This document shows positions 1 through 8,864 of a stretch of 64,000 nucleotides of DNA, one piece after another (position 1 is the first letter of the stretch; each line of letters begins with the position of its first letter). Under the pieces are notes generated by a model. The model ran no database searches. It was given only the letters and a program-made list of their open reading frames with translations, and was not told the origin of the DNA. The DNA lies in contig NZ_JANAVY020000017.1 of NCBI RefSeq assembly GCF_025195085.2, forward strand, positions 1-64,000, read 5' to 3'. Source of the DNA: Vibrio intestinalis (GTDB taxonomy: Bacteria; Pseudomonadota; Gammaproteobacteria; Enterobacterales; Vibrionaceae). Made by a program: the position numbers and the translations under genes.

Positions 1-220
1 GCTTTGAGCTTTACTCGAAACGGACGGCCATTTTAGCGAGTTAAAGTTTAGTGTCAACCACTTTTTTCAAACTTTCTTTCAAGCAATTTGCTTGGCTAAT
101 TTGACCTTGCTAACTCGTCTCTCGTTCCTTTCGAAGCGTTGCCGTGTCAGCGAGGGGGCATTATAGAGATCACGTTTTACTTGGCAACCCCTTTTTGCAA
201 TTTTTCCGTACTTTTTGATT
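1..220 (-). promoter_or_regulatory. Tandem rRNA-operon promoters (P1 and P2) reading out of the left edge
   Basis: Read on the minus strand, two strong sigma70 promoters lie in series. P1 has TTGCCA (187-182), a 16-base spacer and TATAAT (165-160), followed by a GC-rich discriminator (GCCCCCTCGC) and preceded by an A/T-rich stretch that could be an UP element. P2 has TTGACA (57-52), a 16-base spacer and TAAAAT (35-30), also followed by GC-rich sequence. This layout is typical of rrn P1/P2. In E. coli an rRNA operon lies directly downstream of hemG in the same orientation, so a 16S gene probably starts just beyond base 1. The rRNA genes themselves are outside the window. Confidence 0.75.
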
Positions 221-266
221 GTTCGGTTAATTGTTAGTCGAAAAGCGCCAAAACAGGCAGTTTTCT

Positions 267-794
267 TTACAATTCTTTAAACTTATTAGCAAATAGAGTC
301 ACTTTTTCCCAGTTAGTGTACTCAACTTCTTTGCTGGTATCTGTCTCCCCTCCAGTCATGCTCATAATGAACTTAATCATTGTTCTATCAAACCAACTAT
401 AACGTGGGTAATAGAGAGCACCAGCAAACACACCGATCAGTTGTGGCTGCCAAGGAGAAAGCGTTAGAAACTTTTTGATGTAAGCGCTGCCTTCTGGCGT
501 GTCTTTACCTTGGTCTTCTTTTCGCGCTGTTAGGTTCACACAAAAGAACGCCACTTTGGCCGACTGAAACTGAGCAAGATTCGCTTCTATATATTGGTAG
601 AGCTTTTTGTTCAGTCTGCCATAACGAATAGACGCACCAATTAGAACTCGCTCATATTGTTCGAAGTCGATAGCTGGTAATTGATGAAGGTCTACCAAAT
701 CACATTCAAACTCAGATAACTGTTCTTCTATATAACGAAGGATTTTTTGAGTCTGGCCTTCTCGAGAAGAATAAAGAAATAGTGCTTTTTTCAC
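267..794 (-). CDS. hemG: Menaquinone-dependent protoporphyrinogen IX dehydrogenase HemG
   Basis: HemG oxidises protoporphyrinogen IX to protoporphyrin IX in heme synthesis and passes electrons to the respiratory quinone pool at the inner membrane. The 175-residue protein has a flavodoxin-like fold with the FMN phosphate loop near residues 8-18 (YSSREGQTQKI). The length fits the family. It starts with GTG at 794, preceded by an AGGAAG ribosome binding site. It lies 9 bases downstream of trkH in the order yigZ-trkH-hemG, as in E. coli, and the rRNA promoters follow. The alternative is a generic flavodoxin, which the context makes unlikely. Confidence 0.93.
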   Translation of the reverse strand: MKKALFLYSSREGQTQKILRYIEEQLSEFECDLVDLHQLPAIDFEQYERVLIGASIRYGRLNKKLYQYIEANLAQFQSAKVAFFCVNLTARKEDQGKDTPEGSAYIKKFLTLSPWQPQLIGVFAGALYYPRYSWFDRTMIKFIMSMTGGETDTSKEVEYTNWEKVTLFANKFKEL

Positions 795-803
795 ACGGCT
801 TCC

Positions 804-2261
804 TTAGCTACGCCAAAACGTTGGAGTAAGCAGAATTAATAACGTAAAGATCTCTAAACGACCAAATAGCATGGAAACAACCAGTACCCACTTTGCTTTA
901 TCGTTTATCTCACCAAAATGCAGAGCCACCTCTCCCAGACCAGGGCCGAGATTGTTAAGCGTCGCTGCAACAGCTGAGAATGCGCTTAGTTCATCCATTC
1001 CAGTGGCAATCAGTGCCAACATGCAAACAACAAACACCAATGCGTACGCAGAAAAGAATCCCCATACCGCATCGACCACCCGCTGCGATAGCGCACTCCC
1101 ACCAACTTTGATGGTGTATACCGCTCTTGGATGAACCAATCGTTTTAGTTCACGAGCACCTTGTAAGGTTAGTAGCAGGATACGAATTACTTTCATACCA
1201 CCCCCGGTAGAGCCAGCACAACCCCCTATAAAAGAAGAGAACAGTAACAATACAGGTAAGAATAGTGGCCACTCTGCAAACCCTGTAGTCGTAAAACCAG
1301 CAGTCGTCGATATGGATACTGTCTGGAACAACGCCTGATCAAAGGCATCATAGACCGAGTCATAAGAATGATGATTTAGCAGCATCAAGAAACAGATTAA
1401 GAATAGCAACGCCTGAATAAAGAAGAAGGCGCGAAACTCTGGATCTTTCCAATAATACTTAGGATGTACACCACCAGAAGCAAAGGCTGCGAAGTGAAGT
1501 GAGTAGTTACATGCAGATATCAATAAGAACACTACGGTAATCATATTGATGGCGTAGCTATCGAAATACCCCATGCTGGCATCATGAGTTGAGAAGCCAC
1601 CAATCGCAATAGTAGAGAAGCTATGACCTATTGCATCAAATGGCGTCATGCCCGCAAGCCAAAATGCCACTGCACAAGCAATAGTTAAACTCAGGTAGAT
1701 ATACCAAAGCGCTTTGGCCGTCTCTGCGATTCTTGGCGTCATCTTACTGTCTTTTACTGGACCGGGAATCTCTGCTCGGTATAACTGCATACCACCGATG
1801 CCCAACACCGGAAGAATAGCGACCGCTAACACGATGATCCCCATGCCACCAAACCACTGCAGGAACTGACGATAGAACAAAATCGCTTTAGGGAGATGGT
1901 CTAAGCCAACAATAACAGTGGCCCCTGTGGTTGTCAGAGCGGAAAAAGACTCAAAGAAAGCATCGGTGACAGACACATTTGGGTTATCAGATAATAGAAA
2001 TGGCAATGCACCCGCACTACCGATTACCGTCCAGAACAAAACAACGATAAGAAAACCATCGCGGGCTTTTAGCTCATGCTTGTGGCGACGATTAGGGAAC
2101 CAGCACACCACACCACAAAATAGCAGCACGAAGAAAGTGGTAACGAAAGGCACACCTGCGCCATCTCGGTAGATAAGCGCTACCAAGGCAGGTGCAAGCA
2201 TAGATACACTAAATAGGGCGAGTAGCAGCCCTACGATGCGGATAATAGATCGAAATTGCAT
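804..2261 (-). CDS. trkH: Trk potassium uptake system membrane subunit TrkH
   Basis: TrkH is the potassium-conducting subunit of the Trk system. It works with the cytoplasmic NAD/ATP-binding ring TrkA, which is not in this window. The 485 residues contain many hydrophobic helices and the four pore-loop repeats, each with a selectivity-filter glycine: TTTGAT (110-115), AIGGFSTHD near 220, TTAGFTTTGF near 320 and LGPGLGEV near 437. The length is typical. It sits between yigZ and hemG on the same strand with short gaps, so the three are probably co-transcribed. Confidence 0.95.
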   Translation of the reverse strand: MQFRSIIRIVGLLLALFSVSMLAPALVALIYRDGAGVPFVTTFFVLLFCGVVCWFPNRRHKHELKARDGFLIVVLFWTVIGSAGALPFLLSDNPNVSVTDAFFESFSALTTTGATVIVGLDHLPKAILFYRQFLQWFGGMGIIVLAVAILPVLGIGGMQLYRAEIPGPVKDSKMTPRIAETAKALWYIYLSLTIACAVAFWLAGMTPFDAIGHSFSTIAIGGFSTHDASMGYFDSYAINMITVVFLLISACNYSLHFAAFASGGVHPKYYWKDPEFRAFFFIQALLFLICFLMLLNHHSYDSVYDAFDQALFQTVSISTTAGFTTTGFAEWPLFLPVLLLFSSFIGGCAGSTGGGMKVIRILLLTLQGARELKRLVHPRAVYTIKVGGSALSQRVVDAVWGFFSAYALVFVVCMLALIATGMDELSAFSAVAATLNNLGPGLGEVALHFGEINDKAKWVLVVSMLFGRLEIFTLLILLTPTFWRS

Positions 2262-2299
2262 TAGCTAATGATGTACGAAGCTCGGCTTCTGACTTCCTT

Positions 2300-2923
2300 T
2301 TAAATCCCTTCCAGTGAAGTCAAGATAGCTTTCGCGCCACTCTTATTCACTATCGTTTGGCGAAACGCCTCTAATTGTCGTAGCTCGACTTCTAATATCA
2401 GCTCGACGTCATCACTATATATTGCCTCAATTTCTTCTACACCGAATTGACTGTAAAGAGATTGTGCGACAGGCATAAAACCATAGTCTAACTGGAGCTT
2501 TACTTTAGTGGTGATTTTTTTCTCTATTGTTTGAAGCAGCTTAAGCGCCTGTTGAACGCCACCACCATAAGCTTTAACCAAACCGCCGGTTCCAAGTTTG
2601 ATTCCGCCAGAGTAACGAGTGACTACCGCAGTAAGTTCCCCAACTCCTGAACCTGATAATTGAGCCAAAATTGGCTTGCCTGCCGTTCCCGATGGCTCAC
2701 CATCATCACTAAAACCCCATTGCATTGAGTCTTCTGATCGCCCTGCGACAAATCCCCAGCAATTATGACGCGCATCAGCATGCTTTTGCTTGATATGTTC
2801 AATGAACTGCTTTGCTTGTTCGATAGAAGGTGTATGCGCGAGATGAGTAATAAAGATGCTCTTCTTTATCTCTTCTTCAAAAGTCACCGAATCAGCAGGA
2901 ATTAAATAGGGCTTATCATTCAT
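2300..2923 (-). CDS. yigZ: IMPACT (YigZ/UPF0029) family protein
   Basis: This belongs to the IMPACT/YigZ family, which has an N-terminal IMPACT domain and a C-terminal DUF1949-like domain. Bacterial members have no firmly settled function; the eukaryotic relative IMPACT binds the Gcn1 translation regulator. Visible family motifs include EEIKKSIFITHLAHT near the N-terminus, DDGEPSGTAGKPIL in the middle and RYSGGIKLGTGGLVKAYG. The frame extends upstream to a GTG at 2950, but ATG 2923 aligns better with the family start (LIPADSVTFEEEIKKS follows closely). It is the first gene of the yigZ-trkH-hemG set. Confidence 0.88.
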   Translation of the reverse strand: MNDKPYLIPADSVTFEEEIKKSIFITHLAHTPSIEQAKQFIEHIKQKHADARHNCWGFVAGRSEDSMQWGFSDDGEPSGTAGKPILAQLSGSGVGELTAVVTRYSGGIKLGTGGLVKAYGGGVQQALKLLQTIEKKITTKVKLQLDYGFMPVAQSLYSQFGVEEIEAIYSDDVELILEVELRQLEAFRQTIVNKSGAKAILTSLEGI

Positions 2924-3064
2924 GGTTTGGCTTGGTTTATCCGAGAACACGCTAAGTTTATCACGAGCGAAACCTAAAAAGCGCGAGTTATATACAAATC
3001 ACAATGTTAAACACTTGTTTAAAAATTGTATTGAAAATAAACAATCCGCGGTCCACACTAAGAT

Positions 3065-3081
3065 AACTGGTCTTACCAGAA
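3065..3081 (+). promoter_or_regulatory. FadR-like operator upstream of fadBA
   Basis: The 17-mer AACTGGTCTTACCAGAA contains the TGG-N5-CCA core and flanks characteristic of FadR binding sites. It lies 60 bases upstream of the fadB start. FadR represses fad genes until long-chain acyl-CoA releases it. The match was read by eye; the regulator gene is not in this window. Confidence 0.7.
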
Positions 3082-3141
3082 CAATAACAACGATGATTAA
3101 TCGCTACCAATAACGTAAATGGTATGTCACGGAGATAGACA

Positions 3142-5313
3142 ATGATTTACCAAGCCAACAGCTTATATATAAAGGAAGTCAAAGATGGCATTGCCGAGCT
3201 CTGCTTCAGCTCCCCACAATCGGTAAACAAGCTCGATTTAGCGACGCTTAAGTCTCTAGATGAGTCTTTGGATGTATTACATCAATCCGAAAATATAAAA
3301 GGATTGCTGCTCACCTCAGATAAAGATTCGTTTATTGTCGGAGCCGATATTACCGAGTTTCTCGGCCTGTTTGCCAAGCCTGAAGAGGAACTCGACCAAT
3401 GGCTTCAATTTGCAAACCAGATCTTCAGCAAACTGGAAGATTTACCATTTCCTACCGTTTCAGCACTCAAAGGCCACACATTGGGTGGCGGATGTGAGTG
3501 TGTACTTGCTACCGATATTCGCATTGGTGATAAAACCACCAGCATTGGATTACCAGAAACCAAACTTGGCATTATGCCGGGATTTGGCGGTTGTGTTCGA
3601 CTACCACGTGTTATTGGTGCCGACAGCGCAATGGAAATCATCACACAAGGTAAAGCGTGTCGAGCAGATGAAGCGCTAAAAGTCGGTTTGCTTGATGCTG
3701 TGGTTGATAGTGATGCTTTATATCAGTCAGCAATGACAACACTCGAGCAAGCGATTGAAGAAAAAGTTAATTGGCACGGCCGACGTCAGCAAAAAACATC
3801 CGCTTTAATGCTGAGTAAAATGGAAGCGACCATGAGCTTTACTATGGCTAAAGGCCTAGTGGCTCAAAAAGCAGGCCCACACTACCCAGCACCTATGACT
3901 GCTGTAATAGCAATAGAAAAGGCAGCCAGTTCAGCACGTAAAGAAGCATTAGATATTGAAAGAAAGCTGTTTATTAAACTGGCTAAGTCAGATGAAGCTC
4001 AAGCCTTAGTTGGCTTGTTCCTTAATGATCAATACATAAAAGCACTCGCAAAACAGGCTGGAAAATCGGCCAGTAAACCGACTGAGCGTGCAGCCGTACT
4101 TGGCGCAGGTATTATGGGTGGTGGCATTGCTTACCAATCAGCACTAAAAGGTGTGCCTGTATTGATGAAAGACATCGCTCAAGCATCACTAGATTTAGGC
4201 ATGAGTGAAGCGTCAAAACTCCTCAATAAGCGTCTACAGCGAGGCCGAATCGATGGTTTTAAAATGGCGGGGATTCTCGCATCTATCACACCAAGTCTTC
4301 ATTATGCTGGTATCGATGATTCAGATGTCATTGTTGAAGCCGTAGTAGAGAACCCAAAAGTAAAAGCAGCGGTTCTTAGTGAAGTGGAGCAATACATCAG
4401 CGAAGATACGGTCTTAACGTCCAACACTTCCACCATTCCAATTAACTTACTGGCGAAATCACTCTCTCGCCCAGAAAACTTCTGTGGTATGCACTTTTTC
4501 AACCCTGTGCATCGAATGCCATTAGTCGAGATCATCCGTGGTGAGCATACGTCAGATGAAACCATCAATCGTGTAGTCGCTTACGCTGCTAAAATGGGTA
4601 AATCACCCATCGTCGTCAATGATTGCCCAGGATTTTTCGTTAACCGTGTTCTATTCCCATATTTTGGTGGATTCAGCAAACTTCTAACTGACGGAGCGGA
4701 TTTTACTCAAGTAGATAAAGTAATGGAGCGTCAGTTTGGTTGGCCAATGGGCCCAGCCTATCTTTTAGACGTGGTAGGGATTGATACTGCGCATCACGCG
4801 CAAGACGTTATGGCTCAAGGTTTCCCAGAACGTATGGCGAAACAAGAAAAAGATGCGATTGATGCGTTATATCAAGCCAAGCGTTTTGGTCAAAAGAATG
4901 GCTTAGGTTTCTACCAATATACCATCGACAAAAAAGGCAAACCGAAAAAAGCGCTTTCTGAGGATGTGTTCACTTTATTGAAAAACGTTAGCAGTGAGAC
5001 GCAACCATTCAGCGATCAAGAGATCATCGAACGCATGATGATTCCAATGATTAATGAAGTGGTTCTCTGCTTAGAGCAAGGCATTATTGCTTCCCCACAA
5101 GAAGCCGACATGGCATTAGTCTATGGCTTAGGCTTCCCTCCATTTAGAGGCGGTGTGTTCCGCTATCTTGATCATATCGGCATTAGCAACTTTGTTGCGA
5201 TGGCGAGTAAGCACCAATCACTTGGCGCTTTATATCAAGTACCGCAAATGCTAACTGACATGGCCGAGAAGAATGAAAGCTTCTATGGTGCACAAGCTCA
5301 AAGTTCTATTTAG
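3142..5313 (+). CDS. fadB: Fatty acid oxidation complex alpha subunit FadB
   Basis: FadB is the multifunctional alpha subunit of the aerobic beta-oxidation complex (enoyl-CoA hydratase, 3-hydroxyacyl-CoA dehydrogenase and isomerase/epimerase activities) and forms an alpha2beta2 complex with FadA. The 723 residues match the usual size. The crotonase domain has both catalytic glutamates, E119 (GGGCE) and E139 (GLPET). The NAD-binding loop GAGIMGGG lies near 312-319, and the dehydrogenase motif MHFFNPVHRMPLVEII follows near residue 450. A GGAG ribosome binding site precedes ATG 3142. It is followed by fadA after 12 bases, and a FadR-like operator lies upstream. Confidence 0.97.
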   Translation: MIYQANSLYIKEVKDGIAELCFSSPQSVNKLDLATLKSLDESLDVLHQSENIKGLLLTSDKDSFIVGADITEFLGLFAKPEEELDQWLQFANQIFSKLEDLPFPTVSALKGHTLGGGCECVLATDIRIGDKTTSIGLPETKLGIMPGFGGCVRLPRVIGADSAMEIITQGKACRADEALKVGLLDAVVDSDALYQSAMTTLEQAIEEKVNWHGRRQQKTSALMLSKMEATMSFTMAKGLVAQKAGPHYPAPMTAVIAIEKAASSARKEALDIERKLFIKLAKSDEAQALVGLFLNDQYIKALAKQAGKSASKPTERAAVLGAGIMGGGIAYQSALKGVPVLMKDIAQASLDLGMSEASKLLNKRLQRGRIDGFKMAGILASITPSLHYAGIDDSDVIVEAVVENPKVKAAVLSEVEQYISEDTVLTSNTSTIPINLLAKSLSRPENFCGMHFFNPVHRMPLVEIIRGEHTSDETINRVVAYAAKMGKSPIVVNDCPGFFVNRVLFPYFGGFSKLLTDGADFTQVDKVMERQFGWPMGPAYLLDVVGIDTAHHAQDVMAQGFPERMAKQEKDAIDALYQAKRFGQKNGLGFYQYTIDKKGKPKKALSEDVFTLLKNVSSETQPFSDQEIIERMMIPMINEVVLCLEQGIIASPQEADMALVYGLGFPPFRGGVFRYLDHIGISNFVAMASKHQSLGALYQVPQMLTDMAEKNESFYGAQAQSSI

Positions 5314-5325
5314 GAGGAGGACAAG

Positions 5326-6501
5326 ATGACTATCAATACAAGAAATGTAGTAATTGTGGACTGTCTGCGAACTCCTATGGGACGCTCCAAGGGTGGCGCT
5401 TTTCGTCATACTCGCGCTGAAGATCTCTCGGCACATTTAATGAAAGGAATATTGGCACGCAACCCGCAGGTGAATCCGCATGAGATTGAGGATATTTACT
5501 GGGGCTGTGTACAACAAACCTTAGAACAAGGCTTTAATGTGGCGCGTAATGCCGCATTACTTGCTGGGTTACCCATTGAGATTGGTGCTGTTACCGTTAA
5601 CCGATTATGTGGCTCGTCAATGCAAGCTTTACATGATGGTACGCGAGCGATTATGACCGGGGATGCTGAAATCTGCTTAATTGGTGGGGTGGAACATATG
5701 GGCCATGTACCGATGAACCATGGGGTCGATTTTCATCCGGGTATGTCTAAAACCGTCGCTAAAGCGGCGGGCATGATGGGCTTAACCGCAGAGATGCTTG
5801 GCAAATTGCATGGCATTAGCCGTGAACAACAAGATGAGTTTGCTGCACGCTCACACGCAAGAGCTCACCAAGCAACGCTTGAAGGTCGCTTTGCCAATGA
5901 AATCCTCCCCACAGAAGGCCATGCAGACGATGGCACACTGACCTTACTCGAATATGACGAAGTGATTCGCCCAGAAACTACGGTAGAAGGCCTGTCCCAA
6001 CTACGCCCAGTGTTTGACCCTGCCAATGGTACCGTCACGGCAGGCTCTTCATCTGCATTATCTGATGGCGCTTCAGCCATGCTGATCATGAGTGAAGAAA
6101 AAGCCAATCAACTTGGTTTAACGATTAGAGCCAAAGTGAAAGCGATGGCTATTGCTGGCTGTGATCCATCCATCATGGGTTATGGCCCAGTACCAGCCAC
6201 GCAAAAAGCACTTAAACGTGCTGGGCTGTCAATCGAAGATATGGATGTAGTTGAGTTAAATGAGGCGTTTGCCGCTCAATCACTGCCTGTCGCCAAGGAT
6301 TTAGGGCTACTCGACGTGATGGACGATAAAGTAAATCTTAATGGCGGCGCGATTGCGCTAGGCCACCCATTGGGTTGTTCTGGTGCACGCATCTCGACCA
6401 CGCTCATCAATTTGATGGAGGCGAAAGATGCCAAGTATGGCTTAGCAACCATGTGTATTGGTTTGGGCCAAGGTATTGCGACCATTTTTGAGCGGCCTTA
6501 A
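5326..6501 (+). CDS. fadA: Acetyl-CoA C-acyltransferase (3-ketoacyl-CoA thiolase) FadA
   Basis: FadA is the beta subunit of the beta-oxidation complex and cleaves 3-ketoacyl-CoA with CoA to release acetyl-CoA. The 391 residues include the acyl-accepting cysteine (RLCGSSMQ, Cys95), the catalytic histidine region GHPLGCSGAR near 347 and the second cysteine in CIGLGQG near 377. A strong AGGAGGA ribosome binding site lies between fadB and this ATG. The operon ends at a terminator directly after the stop codon. Confidence 0.97.
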   Translation: MTINTRNVVIVDCLRTPMGRSKGGAFRHTRAEDLSAHLMKGILARNPQVNPHEIEDIYWGCVQQTLEQGFNVARNAALLAGLPIEIGAVTVNRLCGSSMQALHDGTRAIMTGDAEICLIGGVEHMGHVPMNHGVDFHPGMSKTVAKAAGMMGLTAEMLGKLHGISREQQDEFAARSHARAHQATLEGRFANEILPTEGHADDGTLTLLEYDEVIRPETTVEGLSQLRPVFDPANGTVTAGSSSALSDGASAMLIMSEEKANQLGLTIRAKVKAMAIAGCDPSIMGYGPVPATQKALKRAGLSIEDMDVVELNEAFAAQSLPVAKDLGLLDVMDDKVNLNGGAIALGHPLGCSGARISTTLINLMEAKDAKYGLATMCIGLGQGIATIFERP

Positions 6502-6512
6502 TCCTCCAACTA

Positions 6513-6545
6513 AAAAGATCGCTAGGATTTCTAGCGATCTTTTTG
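6513..6545 (+). terminator. Terminator of fadBA (probably bidirectional)
   Basis: An inverted repeat AAAGATCGCTAG / CTAGCGATCTTT with a 5-base loop is followed by a T-run. It lies between the convergent genes fadA and punR and could serve both. Confidence 0.85.
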
Positions 6546-6555
6546 TTTTCTTATT

Positions 6556-7464
6556 TTAGGATCTTAACCAGTCGTTATATAGCTGATCACTTGATCCTAA
6601 GTAATCGACCATCCACTCGATCATTTTATGGTTTTCATCTTTACGCCAAACCAAGCAACAATGACTGAGCGGCTTTTCTTCCGGCAAGATTTTCTCCACC
6701 AGCACGCCCTCTTCAATCAATGGCGCAGCAATATGACGCGGCATGTAGCCAACCCCAACACCATTCTTCAAACATTCAATCGCGCTATACCAATTAGGTA
6801 GCAATAATCGGCGCTGCTTTGGGTAATGCACTGTATGTCGTTTAGGTAAAACGCTGGATGTATCATCCAAACAAATCGCAGGAAACTGGCTGACAAACTC
6901 TTCGGTCAGGGTCTGTTCTCGCACGCAAGGATGGCTTGAGGACATAACAAAAGCCCAATCTAAAATACCCATTTCTTTGACTTCAAAATCACCACCGACC
7001 GGAATAGCCGCAGTGGCACCAATCACGATATCTGCACGACCTTGAGCAATCGCCTCCCATGAGCCATTGAACACTTCCATATTGATCTGCAGTTCGGCAT
7101 GTTGGAAAGTCTGATAAAACGCTTCGATCATCGGTTTCATCTGATCAAGGCGCACGACATTATCCAAGGTTAAGCGTAGTGTTTTTTGCCAACCGTGCGC
7201 GGCTCGTTTCGTCTGACTTTTGATCTCCTCCATCTGGCGCAGCATCGCTCTCGCCTCAGCCAAGAACACCTCTCCAGCCGGTGTTAGTTCAACTTTTCTC
7301 GGTAGACGCTTGAATAAAACCACATCCAAATCTTGTTCCATTTGGCGAACACTGTAGCTGATCGCTGAAGGAACTTTGTGTAATGCCTCAGCGGCCGCGG
7401 TGAAACTACCGAGCCGAGCAACAGTGTCAATCATCTTCAAAGATGTGCGGGAAAATACGCTCAT
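6556..7464 (-). CDS. punR: LysR-type regulator PunR
   Basis: This LysR-type regulator has an N-terminal winged helix-turn-helix (about residues 5-63, including GSFTAAAEALHKVPSAISYS) and a C-terminal effector-binding domain (about 92-300). By memory it resembles E. coli PunR (YdhB) along the chain: HRVPSA-type recognition helix, EVFNG.W, AIPVGG and DTS..LPKR. PunR activates the purine nucleoside exporter gene punC. The gene is divergent from a PunC-type transporter, the same pairing as in E. coli, which strengthens the call. The effector in this species is inferred. Confidence 0.8.
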   Translation of the reverse strand: MSVFSRTSLKMIDTVARLGSFTAAAEALHKVPSAISYSVRQMEQDLDVVLFKRLPRKVELTPAGEVFLAEARAMLRQMEEIKSQTKRAAHGWQKTLRLTLDNVVRLDQMKPMIEAFYQTFQHAELQINMEVFNGSWEAIAQGRADIVIGATAAIPVGGDFEVKEMGILDWAFVMSSSHPCVREQTLTEEFVSQFPAICLDDTSSVLPKRHTVHYPKQRRLLLPNWYSAIECLKNGVGVGYMPRHIAAPLIEEGVLVEKILPEEKPLSHCCLVWRKDENHKMIEWMVDYLGSSDQLYNDWLRS

Positions 7465-7620
7465 AGCAACCTGTTAAAAATTAACCTTTCAAAAAATTTG
7501 ATTGATAACCACAAATATTAACGTTTCATTTTATAGAAAACCAAAAATAGAATGCAAAGGCAAACAAAAGGGCTGGCGCCAGTAGATAACAATGTGTGAA
7601 TTTTTTTGAACGGAAATACT
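7465..7620. promoter_or_regulatory. punR-punC divergent control region
   Basis: This 156-base intergenic region must hold both divergent promoters. It contains the perfect 10-base palindrome CTGGCGCCAG at 7573-7582 in otherwise A/T-rich DNA, about 40 bases before punC. This is a candidate operator, though LysR proteins more often bind T-N11-A sites. No assignment to PunR can be made from sequence alone. Confidence 0.4.
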
Positions 7621-8826
7621 ATGAAAGTATCCAAACTGCAGCTGTTTTATCTATCAGCACTTTCTATGCTTGGCTTCATTGCCACAGACATGTACTTACC
7701 AGCATTTAAAATGATGGAAGTCGACTTTGCTACCGGACCAGAACAGATCGCCCTTTCATTAACGGTTTTCTTGGTTGGTATGGCAAGTGGTCAACTATTG
7801 TGGGGCTTAGCCTCAGACAAATTTGGCCACCGCAACACGCTTGCTGTTGGCTTAGTGTTATTTACCCTGTCTTCGCTTGGCCTCGCATTTAGCGACCAAG
7901 TATGGCAATTACTTACACTGCGCTTTGTTCAAGCTATTGGTGTATGTGCACCAGCAGTAATTTGGCAGGCGATGGTCATCAAGCGCTACTCAAGCTCAAG
8001 CCAACAAATCTTTGCTACTATCATGCCGTTGGTAGCGCTATCACCGGCTCTAGCACCGCAGCTAGGGGTGTTGCTGGCACAAAACCTTGGTTGGCATAGC
8101 ATCTTCTTTGCCTTAACCGTGATGGGTATCTTGCTGGTTATGGCGACGATGGGTCAGCAAAATGATGTCGTTGAAGAAAAGAAAACGTCGATTAGCAGTG
8201 ATATTCGCGCACTCATCAGCTCAAAAACCTATTTGGGTAACGTGATGATGTTTGCGACTGCATCAGCGGCATTCTTTGCTTACCTAACTGGTATGCCAGA
8301 AATTATGGCTCAGCTAGGCTATGACAGTAACGACATTGGCCTAAGCTTCATTCCACAAACGATCGCCTTCATGGCTGGTGGTTGGTTAGGTAAAGTAGGC
8401 GTAGCCAAATACGGTGATGAAAAAGTATTGCGCCAACTGATTGGTCTATTCAGTGTTGCTTCACTGCTTATCTTTGCGGCATCGCAATGGCAGCTCACTT
8501 CAATATGGCCAATTCTAGCGCCATTTTGCTTAATTGCTGTCGCGAACGGTGCGCTATACCCAATCGTAGTAAACCGTGCGCTAGCCAGTGCGAAACAAAG
8601 CCCAGCGACCGCAGCAGGTCTTCAAAACAGCTTACAAATCAGTGTAAGTAGCTTATCCAGTGCGCTGGTGGCAATGCTAGCAAGCCAAGCTCAAATGGCG
8701 ACCGGTATTGCGATCATCATCTGTATGGGTGGTTTATGGATTGGTTATGTGGTTTCAAACCGCGAGCTATCACAACACTTTACTACGCCAGATAACGCTC
8801 GCGTGGTCAGCGAAGACGAAGCGTAA
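7621..8826 (+). CDS. punC: Bcr/CflA-type MFS exporter, PunC-like purine nucleoside transporter
   Basis: This is a 12-helix major facilitator of the Bcr/CflA drug-proton antiporter group, closest by eye to E. coli PunC (YdhC). Shared stretches include LGFIATDMYLPAF, LRFVQAIGVCAPAVIWQA, IMPLVALSPALAPQLG and ANGALYPIVV. The group's drug/proton-antiport motif LWGLASDKFGHR follows helix 2. The frame could begin at TTG 7606, but ATG 7621 has an ACGGA ribosome binding site at the right distance and gives 401 residues. The divergent punR gene suggests nucleoside-responsive export; the substrate is inferred. Confidence 0.8.
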   Translation: MKVSKLQLFYLSALSMLGFIATDMYLPAFKMMEVDFATGPEQIALSLTVFLVGMASGQLLWGLASDKFGHRNTLAVGLVLFTLSSLGLAFSDQVWQLLTLRFVQAIGVCAPAVIWQAMVIKRYSSSSQQIFATIMPLVALSPALAPQLGVLLAQNLGWHSIFFALTVMGILLVMATMGQQNDVVEEKKTSISSDIRALISSKTYLGNVMMFATASAAFFAYLTGMPEIMAQLGYDSNDIGLSFIPQTIAFMAGGWLGKVGVAKYGDEKVLRQLIGLFSVASLLIFAASQWQLTSIWPILAPFCLIAVANGALYPIVVNRALASAKQSPATAAGLQNSLQISVSSLSSALVAMLASQAQMATGIAIIICMGGLWIGYVVSNRELSQHFTTPDNARVVSEDEA

Positions 8827-8839
8827 TATCCCTAAAGAC

Positions 8840-8862
8840 AAAGAGCCGCAATGCGGCTCTTT
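8840..8862. terminator. Bidirectional terminator between punC and the membrane-protein gene
   Basis: A compact hairpin AAAGAGCCGC / GCGGCTCTTT with A- and T-rich flanks lies between two convergent genes. Confidence 0.8.
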
Positions 8863-8864
8863 GG

